From NCBI GenBank assembly GCA_020284085.1, contig JACEVL010000695.1:170001-234000 (forward strand): 64,000 bases of DNA. The letters are read 5' to 3'. Position numbers and translations under genes: made by a program. How positions within the stretch are numbered: the first letter of the stretch is position 1; the number at the start of each line of letters is the position of its first letter. Shown one piece after another: positions 41,875 to 53,100 of this stretch. The notes under the pieces are model-generated. The model ran no database searches and had not been told where the DNA came from. It saw only the letters and a list, made by a program, of their open reading frames with translations. The stretch comes from Aporrectodea caliginosa (taxonomy: Eukaryota > Annelida > Clitellata > Crassiclitellata > Lumbricidae).

Positions 41875-42175
41875 TAATTGTAATTGTAATTACGACAATT
41901 TCAATAGCATCGTCGGTAGCAAGATGCTGTTAGGATGCTTTACAGATCGGTCTACTGTCAGCGCCCACAAGTTTTGTTACAAGTGCATTTTAAACTGTTT
42001 TTTTTTAAACCGAAAGGCTTTTGGATTTCTGGATAGGTGCAGAAAGACTGTTCCAGGCACGTGGACCCTGCAGCGACCCGAAAGGCCCGATCACCCTTTT
42101 TGGGTTTAGTAACTGGCACGAATACGCCAGCAGACTTGGATGATCGCAGCCGCGTCCTGTTGGAATCATCCAATC
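41875..42175 (-). mobile_element. Degenerate LINE ORF2 C-terminus
   Basis: The minus strand gives GDRAFRVAAGSTCLEQSF, then KPFGLKKNSLKCT, matching the GDRAFSVAA...FKKxLKTHL ending of CR1/L2-type ORF2. The plus-strand tail GTAATTGTAATTGTAATTACGAC with 'atagcatcgtcggtagcaag' is shared with 8050-8130. Confidence 0.6.
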
Positions 42176-42389
42176 ATCCGATAGTGGTCTGTTGTTGTCT
42201 GCGAGGTATAGCGTGGTGCGCAGTTGTGTTGTTCAGACATTTATGCACCAGGATGCAGATTTCATATACCAGATCCAACAATATATATATATACATATAT
42301 ATATAGTATGATGACGTGATATAGTAAATAGATATATATGTGATGATATAGTAACTATTATTATATGCTTCAAGCATCCCATTCAGTTT

Positions 42390-42640
42390 CTCTGAGGCGC
42401 CCATTGGTATGAAGTGCTATAGCGACTTCATTTTCTTAGCCTCAGCATATGACGGCAGGTGGCCAATCCTCTCCCTCACCGTCTCATCTTCCCACCGACA
42501 GTTTACGGTCATTGTACTCATTGTTGCTGATTTGGCTATAGGGGGTGCTGGTGGAACAGAAATCTCGTACAAAATTTTCTGCCGAACCCCCGACCTCTCG
42601 ATTAACAGTCCAGAGCGCTAACCACTACACTATATGAGTG
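42390..42640 (-). mobile_element. tRNA-derived SINE (family A)
   Basis: Minus-strand copy with TAGTGGTTAGCGCTCTGGAC and GGGGGTTCGGC boxes (complement of plus) and a tail matching 9255-9330. Confidence 0.7.
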
Positions 42641-42699
42641 TTATACATGATTTATATAACGCATGAATACATTGATTAATGGCGTATTGATTTCGTTGT

Positions 42700-43050
42700 T
42701 TGATCCGCCTGCATTGATTTTCCGATGACGAGATTAGTCGCAGATTTGCGTCGTCTTTGCCAGAATTAATCGGAAATATTCCTCTACGATGGAACGCTAT
42801 TTTCCTTTCCATCCAACAAGTGGAAGGATTTGTCCTCCGTCGTTGGAAAGAACCAGAACGAGAGTTGTGTCTCTCCTTATCCACATCAATCTCCTCCGTC
42901 AAATCATGGGATATGGGTCTAAGCCTGATCCGCGTCGGGCACATGGAGCTGGAGTGTGCAAATGACAGGCTGGTGGATCTAGAGAGAGAAAACCTGGGAT
43001 TTAAACGATATGCACAGTACTTATATTCTTCTGAAAACTGAAACAAGAAG
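42700..43050. other. Open on both strands, coding status undecided
   Basis: A 94-codon plus ORF (42757-43041) and a 138-codon minus ORF (43046-42630) overlap. Neither shows a known domain or clear splice borders. The segment is less AT-rich than its surroundings. It may be an exon or a relic, and I cannot choose a strand. Confidence 0.25.
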
Positions 43051-43195
43051 ATTTAATATTGTTTTTGCTTTATGCACAAACTTACTATCAACCAGCACCC
43101 GTTTATTATTCAATTACCTAATACACAGTAAATATAAATGATATAAAATTATGTGTGCGTGTGCGTGTGCGTGTGCGTGTGCTTGTGTGTGTGGT

Positions 43196-43435
43196 ATACG
43201 CGATAGTCTAGTGGCTAGAGTGCTGGACTGTCAACAGAGGTTTGCAGGGGGTTCAAATCCCCTCCAGGGCAGACATTTGAGTCGAAATTTATGCTTCACC
43301 TGCGCCCCAACCAACTTGGCTATAATGGGTACACTGACCGCACACTTTCATTTGGAAGATCAGACGGCGAGGGAGAGGACTGGCCAACTGAGAGTGCTCA
43401 ACTTATCTTGACATAAAGTCGCTTTGAGAAGATAT
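43196..43435 (+). mobile_element. tRNA-derived SINE (family A), best-preserved copy
   Basis: Starts after a GTGTGC microsatellite (43151-43193). A box GATAGTCTAGTGGCTAGAGTG and B box GGGTTCAAATCCCC are nearly canonical. The body continues through 'tttgagtcgaaatttatgc' and 'ttgacataaagtcgctttgag'. Confidence 0.8.
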
Positions 43436-43975
43436 CTGTACAGGAGCTACATGAATTCTTTACATCAATAACCTCAAATTAAGACACAATTGGAAACAGT
43501 ATCATTTTATCAAAAGTAAGACATATTATAAACCATAATTCTAAAAGTTTGTCTAACAAATGAGCTATAATATGCCAAAAAATATATGTTATATAAGCTG
43601 CCGTTAAACTGTTGATATATTTTAGCTTGATTTTGTTTAAATTCGGAGATCTGGACATTTGAAGTCTGCATGAAATCCCGTTAGAAATTACGCCAGAGGT
43701 CCACGGCTATCCATTCGCTAGGAGGCGACAAACAATTATACACAAGAATAACCTTCAAACCATGCTAGGTCAAGAAAGATTTTCTGCACTCAACATTTTA
43801 TGTAGCCTATTGAAACTTGAATATGACAAACTGCGTCGTATTCCAATATTGATGATGTAGTTATAATGACCTTGCAATTCGCAAATAGCGACGGAAAACG
43901 CGTTTTAACAGTTTGGAGTTTAACAGTTTGGAATACTAAGTAGGCAGCTAACAGAATTTAAATGCTGTTAAATTT

Positions 43976-44559
43976 GGAGGTGAGGTGGGGTATTGACCCC
44001 ATAGCTATTCTACGCTGCTTTTTCTGAAAACGTAGAACAGCTTAATTATTTTTGTCTACCTTAGTGAATGAAAATACGGACACTCTAGGACACTTTCAGG
44101 TACTTTTGGACGCCATTTTTTTTATTTCGCATATTAAAGTGAAATTTTAATTTTTTTATACATATTGATTTTAAGGAACCTAAAAAAATAACCACATGCC
44201 GAAAAATGTGCGTATAAGATATTACTGCATAGAGTGTTGCATCTGCAAAATTGATCCATTATTACGGGTATTATGTCACTATTGTCACGTGTTCCCAAAA
44301 TGTTACAAGTTTTGAGGGCCAGAATTCCATTGCAAAGGGCCGCTTGATTTTGAGCGCCACCACGCTGGCCATATCAGTTATGATTGAAAACTGTTATTTG
44401 TTCCTGAAAATCACCAGTTTAGCTGACAATTGGTTACATAACTGTAGTTTAGCTCACAATTTATATTATAGTTGATATTGCGACTTGCAAGTACTATATG
44501 TATTGGGGTATGTCAGACCCCACCTCACCTGAAACGTTACAATGCTTCACCTCACCTCC
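43976..44559. mobile_element. Putative inverted-repeat element with GGAGGTGAGGTG ends
   Basis: The left end GGAGGTGAGGTGGGGTATTGACCCC and the right end, reverse complemented, GGAGGTGAGGTGAAGC; a second inverted block ACCCCACCTCACC lies just inside the right end. No target duplication recognised and no ORF of note. Confidence 0.5.
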
Positions 44560-45859
44560 AAAGGGTTAACTGCATTAAATGCAGTGTTTATACAGGTATG
44601 TATAAACTGTCAAACGAACTAAATAGCAATAATGCATCATGCACATAAATTTCGCTGCCAGTCAGAGGCCTAAGCCTACTTTCATTGGGATTAAGAAGTG
44701 GTTTCATTGAAAAGGCAATTTTACGTGTAATCTGTCTAATCAGTTATAAATCTTTCTACTGCTAGCAAACAATTATGATAGCCTAATTATGTCACCTCCA
44801 AAAATAATTTCTAGAAATTTTGACCAAAAAGGTGACATGCAGCAATTTTTGTGCCCACTGTATTTAAGATTAAGTTAGTTTGGTGATGGTCCCTCCAACG
44901 TTAATAAATTAGGGCCCCGCAAAGTCTAAACACGGCGCTGACCACGGATGTAGGCCCCTATAGCTCCGTACATGGTAGATTACCCAAGGGTATCCTCGTG
45001 GTATACCATCCTCTAAGTGTCTACATGACTCACTAACCATATGACTGATTGACTTGCCGACTGACTTACGGCCTTACTATCTGACCGATTGATTAACTTA
45101 GTGTAGACCGTCTCACTGATAACTTCTATCGGAGCACAATAAATAACTTCTCAATAAATGCTGCCATATTAACGTCGCGTGACTTATAAAACTTCAATGA
45201 TATCCGATGATGCCAAAGGCAGCTGCGGACCAAAGACCAGACCAGACATGAATAGAGAAGAGCCGAGACCAGAGAAAATAAGACCAGACCGACGATCATT
45301 TCCGATCCGACAAAAGGTCATACTTTTGATCGGATTGTTTCCAGATGTCCAACTGCATTCGACAGATGGCGCTAGTTTCCTATGCAATTGATTGGAATCT
45401 CGGCTTAGCACTGGGTCCGTACACTGGGACCTTAAATGGCGCGGCGCCCATTGAAACGTGCAGAGGTTGTGAAGGATCTCACGGTTCTCACCCGATCAAT
45501 TCATTTAGCAAAATGAGCAGGGTTAAGGCCCTGTACGGTCGCTATATAAAAAGGTGTACGTTTACATTTATCTTCTATCTTTTGTATCGAAGTTTCAATA
45601 ATCGGAATTGAACATTTGCTATTATTCAAGTCTTAACATCTCGCATCAGGGCATTCATCTTTCGTATAAAACCAACCATACTGTTGCCTGTACGACCTCA
45701 GGGATTTCCGACGCAATGCGTCTTTCATGGACAACCAATATGCCGCCAATTCTGAAATATTGAAGTCCATGTATTCGACGATGCAATGGACTTGTTTTAT
45801 GTTATGGGGAGCATTCAAAATAGAAGTCATCTGTATTATTGTATCCATATTAAAGTCAC

Positions 45860-45965
45860 CTTGCACACATACATACATATTTACATACATACACACAAAC
45901 CTTTATGCACACATATACATACACACACACATACATACACAAATACATTTACACAAACATACACA
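45860..45965. repeat. (ACATAC)n-type microsatellite
   Basis: ACATACATACAC and ACACACATACAT mixtures on the plus strand. Confidence 0.85.
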
Positions 45966-46484
45966 ATAGCTACATACGCACATACATGTGTCGACATATG
46001 CACACAATATTTATAATGCAAAGGTACCGGTAGCGTTATGTCAAAAGTTTGCGTAATTCATTTTCAAACCTCATATATATTAGGCCTCCCTAGATAAATC
46101 ATATGCCAAAAATAATCTTTGTCGGCGGCAACGGCCTTTGTTGTCATAAGCTGCCGTTAAACTGAGGATCCAAAATCAGAATACAGTGTTTGCACACCGT
46201 CACCAGAGGAATGGTGGACCGAATTGCCTCGATTTTTCATGGCCACTCCTCTCAGTATATCCGTGCTCTGTATTGCTGGAGGTCAGTGTGCTTGCCAGCG
46301 TCGTGTCTACGTTTGAAACTGCAAATCACTACGGCTGACATACAAGTATATTTATTATACATCTCGTATTTTGACAACATCACAAACAAATAGAAAAATA
46401 CATTTTCAACAAGTGAAGGCAGCGTTACATTTTGACTGATCAATCAAAAGTAATTTTCGCCGTCCTAGTCTTCGCTATGAATTT

Positions 46485-46655
46485 CAAGACAAATGGAACA
46501 AATGTGCAAATGGAACAAATGTGCAGGTAGAACGAATGCGCAAATAGAACAAATGTGCAGGTAGAACAAAAGTGCAAATAGAACAATGTGCAAATAGAAA
46601 AAATGTGCAAATGGAACAAATGTTCAAATGGAACAAATGTGCAAATGGAACTTGC
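46485..46655. repeat. About 17-19 bp minisatellite (GGAACAAATGTGCAAAT)
   Basis: About nine units of aaatggaacaaatgtgc / aggtagaacaaatgtgc. Confidence 0.85.
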
Positions 46656-46784
46656 AAAACTTAACTAGTCATTATAACCGCATTATCTATACAACTCCAA
46701 TGCACAGTAAGTGGTTCGTTAAGTTAGGAAACTGTCGGCTTGAACCGACACTATGCAGGTATAGCAGCACAAGGGTAAACAGGA

Positions 46785-46984
46785 CAGGCTATCCTATCGA
46801 TTTGAGGTTTTCGATAGCCACTCCCACGTGTCCTGCAGTCGACCTGCAGATCCATAAACTGAAGTCTGGCACTTTACCATTCGTCATGTCGAAGGCCTTT
46901 GCAAGTAGACCCCAACGAATCATCGGAGATATCTTGAGAATTTCATGCCGTACAACAGCGCCGATGTAGCCTACTATTACGAAA
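46785..46984 (-). CDS. Candidate minus-strand exon, weakly death-domain-like
   Basis: Reading leftward from a possible TAATAGTAG acceptor, the frame gives HEILKISPMIRWGLLAK, AFDMTNGKV, DFSLWICRSTAGHVGVA and IENLKSIG, then stop. The W..LA, LW..R, VG and L..IG spacing recalls the last helices of death domains, but about 15 residues seem missing and the final GR-D motif is cut by the stop. The opposite strand is also open. It could be chance or a relic. Confidence 0.2.
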
Positions 46985-47132
46985 TACTTAATTAAGCTTA
47001 AATATAAACAAGTGCATAGAGAAAAAAACTTGTCGAAACCGTGGGACACAACTTAATTAAGATGTCAAGAAAAACAAGTCCATCTGAACGGATCGAGACC
47101 TGGCGTCATTCCAGAGTTGGACGAAGTTAGGC

Positions 47133-50100
47133 CTACTCCTTCCAATCCTTGAATGCTTTGTCCGTGGTCTTTATGTGGTGAACCAACCTAAACAGAGAAA
47201 TACAGCTGACGTTTATCAGAGCTGTCGAACATAAACCAAATCGGGGGGCAAAGGTCGTTGGAACGGACCATTAAATCAAGAATAGTTGTCTCAATTAATA
47301 CTCTTTCTTTCACGACGCCGTCATGTCAGAGATGATCGCCATAGAATAGATAGCAACAACAACTAGGTTTTAATACGGAATATAAGAATATTAGTCAAAA
47401 TAATGTCGGTAGTGATGCATACGTCACCAAACAGTGTTCACTTTAGGACAGTTAACTTCTACCTTAACGCCTCCTGAATTGCGTGCAACAATAAGCCCGC
47501 ATTCCAAGCCTGGAGAAAGGAGGAGGGCGACGCTAATCATCTATGTTATGACACAGCGTCGTTAAGCAGCAACTAACCAAACCTCACAATGGCGCTGACG
47601 TCACTATTAGTGTAATTGTCTTTCAGAAGATGACGTCTTTAATTTTGCTGCTTACGTCGAACTCCACGATTAAAGAGATATATAGGCATGGGCGTATTTG
47701 GGAAAAATGTCGGAGGGGTTTTAAGACCGTACTCTGGGGGTGTCCATTGGAGATGGTCGTAAAAACTAAAGTTTTTGGGTATTTCCCATGTAAAAGCATA
47801 TAAAAATTTGGAAACTTATTTCAGTGGGGATTTGATGACCCGTTAAACCACCCCTAAATACGCTCATGGATATAGGCTACACTACTTGAACTAGCGACAC
47901 CATGAGGGAATTCTCACGGTTAAATGTGATCGGAAAATAATATTACATAGACTAGATGGCAATACCGTTGAACAGACAGACAGTCCAGGTCTTTGTCACC
48001 GGTGTAAATTTAATTTCCACGCATGATCCAGTAGATTTGTCCACGCTGTTGCAATTTATCCCACGTCAACAGTAATGTACGGTAAATGCGCATTTATAAT
48101 GCACATTTATTGCACGCCCGTTTCGCGGGTATTCTCTTCGCAGGCATATTTCCGATGCAATAGGGATCTCGTGTGCTCGTCGTGCAATCTTTCGGCGCAG
48201 TTAATCGGTAAACCGCACGTCTTAGAGAAGGAATCTCAAACTAATGATTTCTGTCGGTTTTGTTTATGCCTTTGGATTACCAGAGACAATCGCGAGACCT
48301 TAACTGCTATTCCGCGACAGCCTGCACGACTCTAAATTAGAGGGTTACACGGCAACGGATACGGCGGTAATTATCGCGGAAATGGGAAATAATTCAGGAA
48401 AGTGACGGGAAAAGCGCGTAACGGGTTCGTCTGCCGTGACTATACCGCGGGATGGGGAAAACCGTCACGCCAAGACCGCGGTAAGGTAGTCTGCCTCATT
48501 TTATAGCGCTATCATTATATGTATACATTGATTACATATTGAAAAGTGTATCGCCACATGTATAGCCGATCATAGCGTTATATAAAAATGTCAGAAGAAG
48601 CGCATTTCTTGCTTTGGAATTAATTCATAGGCAAGGCATCAGAGTATAGACACGGTGGCTCACTGGCCTGAGCGCTCGCATTGTAACGCGCAGTGTGTGG
48701 ATTCGAAACTCCTTTCCCGAGACGGTTTCGGTGTAGGGACCTTGAGCAAAACTTCTGCCCCATCAACTGCTCATCGCCATCGATTGATGCTTAGTCATTG
48801 GATGGTGGCGCCAAATAAATATGTAAATGAGTCTAATAATAAGATTATGGTCAAATGGGCTTCAGTAATAATCAGTATAATGGTTGTGTACTTAGAGACT
48901 GAGTTTGCATACCAGTGCTTGGCTTCTGCGATGAAGCTGTCGGTGAAAGGCAGTCTTACTTCCATCAGTCGATCAATGAACTGTTGATGCTCCAATTGAT
49001 GGTGCGCCAGACCTCTGTATCTGGCTTCGTTCATCTGGCTCTGTTCATGAGAAATCAAATTTCATGCAAATCAGCAATTATTGTAATTTTAGGCTACTTG
49101 TAACTGTAACGAAACATTAGCACAGGCGTTCTTTGCTCTTGACGAAAGTTTCTCGAGTTTACATTCTGAGTAATCAATTATTTATCTCAAGTCTATAGAA
49201 AATATGCGATATGTAAAAGTACCATTTAGAATCGAGACCTACATCGTTACAGTATGTATACGAATTTCTCTCGTGCCCATAAAAGCTTTTGAGCTAAGAA
49301 GAAGTCGTGATAATACCCAACAAGTAGAACATGCTAAAATACCTTCGAATAAAAATATAACTCAGGAGAAATCATGCCAATAATGTAGAATAAGTTTAAG
49401 ACTAATAATTTTGCTCGTTTTACAATTTACAGGATCCAATATCTGAAATACAGCTTACCAACTCCGCCAATGTCCGGTTGCCCGTACTCTGGTAGTGCCA
49501 GTCCCAAGCCTGGATAAAGGACGAGGGCGACGCTAATCATCTTGTTAGGACAGCGTCGTAAAACAGTAACGAACTAACCTTTGTCTTTATAACGCCAAAG
49601 TGGAGTTCGACGTAAGCTGCATAATCAAAGACGTCACCTTTTGCAAAACAGTTAAACTGATAGTGACGTCAACGCCATTGTGAGGTTTTGGTTAGCAACT
49701 GTTTAACGATGTTGCGTCACAAATTTCATCCATGCTCGAGACTGGCATTCTATCAGTGCCAGTCCAAAGCCGGGATGAAGGAGGAGGCCGACACTAATGA
49801 TCTTTGTTATCACACAGTGTCGTTAAACTGAATCTACTGCTAGTCACAACAAAGATGATTAACGTCACCCTCCTCCTTTTTCCAAGCTTGGGATTGGCAC
49901 CACCAGAGTACAGGCAGAGGTGGAGTAGTGAGTTTCGCAAAACGCTCTTCATGTAGTTATAGAAGTGCAGGTCACCTCTTCAGCCTCAAAGTGGAGTTTG
50001 AAGAGAGCTCTCATCTTACACAGACCCGGATTGCTGTTACGTTCTCCATCACACTGAGCAATGGCCTCGAAGAGTTCAGCGTGATCCTTGTCCATATTCT

Positions 50101-53100
50101 TCGACTGCAATATCAAAGACGTCATCATTTGAAATACCAGTAACAATCAATTACATCACAAACGAAGAGAGACGTCAACAAACGTCTACACGGCAGCAGA
50201 CGACAGTGACGTCACAAACAACTTATATATATTTTCGTTTATTCAACAATCTGATTGACAACCGCAACCGGTTACAGTGTACAATTATGCAATTCACAAG
50301 ACACAAATCTTAACTACTAACAGAACAGACAGCCTGCAAACACAAAGCATATCCGCCCAACGGGGGCTCGAACTCGGTACCTCTCGGTCTGTTTGCCAGA
50401 TGATCGTTTTGTATCGTATATAAATAATAATTTATAAAGCGTCTCTCGCAGAACAACTATTCAGAAGCGCTTTCAGTACGGAAGCCTCGGGGGGGAAAGA
50501 AACGCCTTTAAAAAGCGAGAGACCGATGAGGAAACATCAGTAATTAGTTTAGCTGACGACATCAACGAACAGATATAGCTCCAATGGCATCAAAAACGTC
50601 AGTAGTGACGTCAGCGAGAGAATGACGACAGTAAGTACTTATATATATTCCAAGAACCAATTTCTTGCTTATTACTGACAACATTAATATATTGATCGAA
50701 GACACGAGGCTGAAGCAACTCGGCTAATAACGGTTCAAGCTTTCCTTAAGGTATTGCATGGAAGAGAAGCAAGGGCATGCCGGCGAAAATCATTTCAGAA
50801 GCCGTTTGGAGAGAGGCGAGGACAGGAAATGAACAGGGACTAAAACAGTGTGTTTCTGTCACAAAGACATTGCCGAGTGGGCAGCTGATTTGACTGAAGT
50901 GTCCAGTATGATTTTTTTACAGATTCCCTCAAGTTAACTACTCAAGATTTCACTCTTAATACCTGAAATTTTAATCACCAGTTCAGCTACAGTTTGACAG
51001 TTTGAGGAGCAGTGTGCTGTTGATCTTTAAAAGTATTATTTTTAGGCATTGGACAGAATAAAAGAGGAGAGTAGGGAAGGCAGAGGACGACCTGGACGAG
51101 AAGGTAGGGTGGGTAACCCTAATGTGGGCAGGTTCCTAACATGGGCACCCCCTTGAATCTCAAAATATAGACGACATACGGTGGTGCCTTCTAGGAAATA
51201 TTATTAACTATAAGTATTGCTGTTATAAAACAGCAACGTATGTCGGCGGAAAATTGCGCTTCGAAAGTAAGAAGTAAATGTTTTAGCATGCCAGTTTTCT
51301 ATAATGTTCGATATACGGTTCAGTAGCTGTGGGCGCGTTGTTTTTTAATGTATTTTCAATCGGTTTTTTGCAGATGTTTGGTGAAGTGTAGCTTTTTCGC
51401 CCCATGTGAGCGATAATGAGGGAGAAAGTAAGCACACTTTAAAAAAAAATTTTCCTAGGGGGTATTGCGTAGAGCCTAATTTGGGCACCATTGGGTGTTC
51501 CTAATTTGGGCAGTGTATGAGGCCAAATTTACTACTATATTACACGTTAATATTGGGTAAAGCTTATTCTTAATTTGGGCAGTGCCCATTCTAGGTAACT
51601 TTGTATGCCCAAATTGAGGCCATATTTACTACTATAATTATTACACGTTAAATATTTAGTGTTCAAATTAGGGCACCATGTCCTAATATGGGCACTTTGA
51701 GGGGTGTGTCATTTTTTCTGCACAACTAATATTGCTTTGCAATCTATTGTATGTATTCAATATATTTTCATTACCTACTGTTTCAGCTAACCAAACAACA
51801 CCAAACAATAAGTATACGTGTCAAAATCAATATGATACGAGCCTTTAATCCTTAAGGTGCCCAAACAAGGGAACTATACCCTATATATATGAGAGGAGAG
51901 GAGTGGAGAGGCGTGGAAATCACACTCTTAAAATTGCATAGTTTCTTCAGCTACGATTTCCTTAGTTGTCATGATAGACTTGATCGAACTATGCAAAATT
52001 GCTAATGCAAGAGAAAATTTAGTTTATTCAGCAAACTTTAGCTGAAAGAGGTAATTCGCGCGTAGGTAATTCTGCTAAAAATTCATAGCTGCTCAGCATA
52101 CTTAAGTGGACTGTATCATAGTCATGCCAACAAAGCCGCTTTGTTGGAATGGCAATGACAACGCCACCTAGCGAGGTGTCAGTTACCATCTGAAAGCTAT
52201 GTGACCTCTTAGGCAACTAATTTTACTTTAAAATATCCAAATATCACGTGAATTATTAGCTATTATTTTTGCTTTAAATATGTCGCTATATAATTGTAAT
52301 AAATTGAATTGTCCATAAATTACCCGTAGAATTTACGAATAGAACCCCATTGTTTTCTTTAAAACATTTTGTATGCTTGTACGCAAAATGTAGGTCCTAG
52401 TTTTGCACAACGATACGAACTATAGTGACTAGATATTTTCTAAATAATTGTCGTAAGCTGAGAATTGAGGGCCTTTTTACATTACGTAATGTTCACATAT
52501 GAACAGAAACGCGGACAACTTTATTGAAGCAAGCGGGTGCTTAACGTGGCGCGCATGAATACACTGAACTTCCATGACCGTTCAATAATTTCATCGGTCA
52601 TGTAACACTCAATGTTACGATTTTTGAAACACACAAACTGCAATAGACATTAAGACAGACAGACAATAAGTGGCAAACGCAGAAACCTAGAAACAAAGAC
52701 GTAGGCTACATTAAAAGTCTAGGCGCAGGGTGTGTCACTTACACTGAGGGAAGTACACTGTCAGGTTTAAATAGCCTAGCACGGTAACGATGGTGCAATT
52801 TAGCTGAATGGGTTTGGATCTGCATCTAGTGCTAGCTAGCATGGGTTCGAAACCACGGAGCACAACTTTTTTTAGACTATACATTTTTACCAGAATAAAG
52901 TTATTAAAATTAGGAATTCACTTTTAATACTTGTTTTCCATACGGACCTTTTAACATAGACCCTATTAACTAATTATGGATGAATATGACATTCAAATAG
53001 GATATTGCAGTAAAACAGTTCACCGCTCTTGAAGCATTCTTTGTGGCTGGTCGACAGTTTTAATTGGAGGTGGAGGTGGACCTACCAAATTCTATACTTC

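Noticed and set aside
43196..43270. tRNA gene
   Set aside because: A and B boxes are good, but the body does not fold as a tRNA and related copies have the same SINE tail.
45633..45770. Last exon of hemerythrin
   Set aside because: The peptide lacks the H-x4-D ligand pair; the exon at 47187-47133 fits in phase and sequence.
48075..48335. 86-codon Cys-rich plus ORF
   Set aside because: No signal peptide or known cysteine pattern; it coincides with a CpG-rich stretch that keeps frames open.
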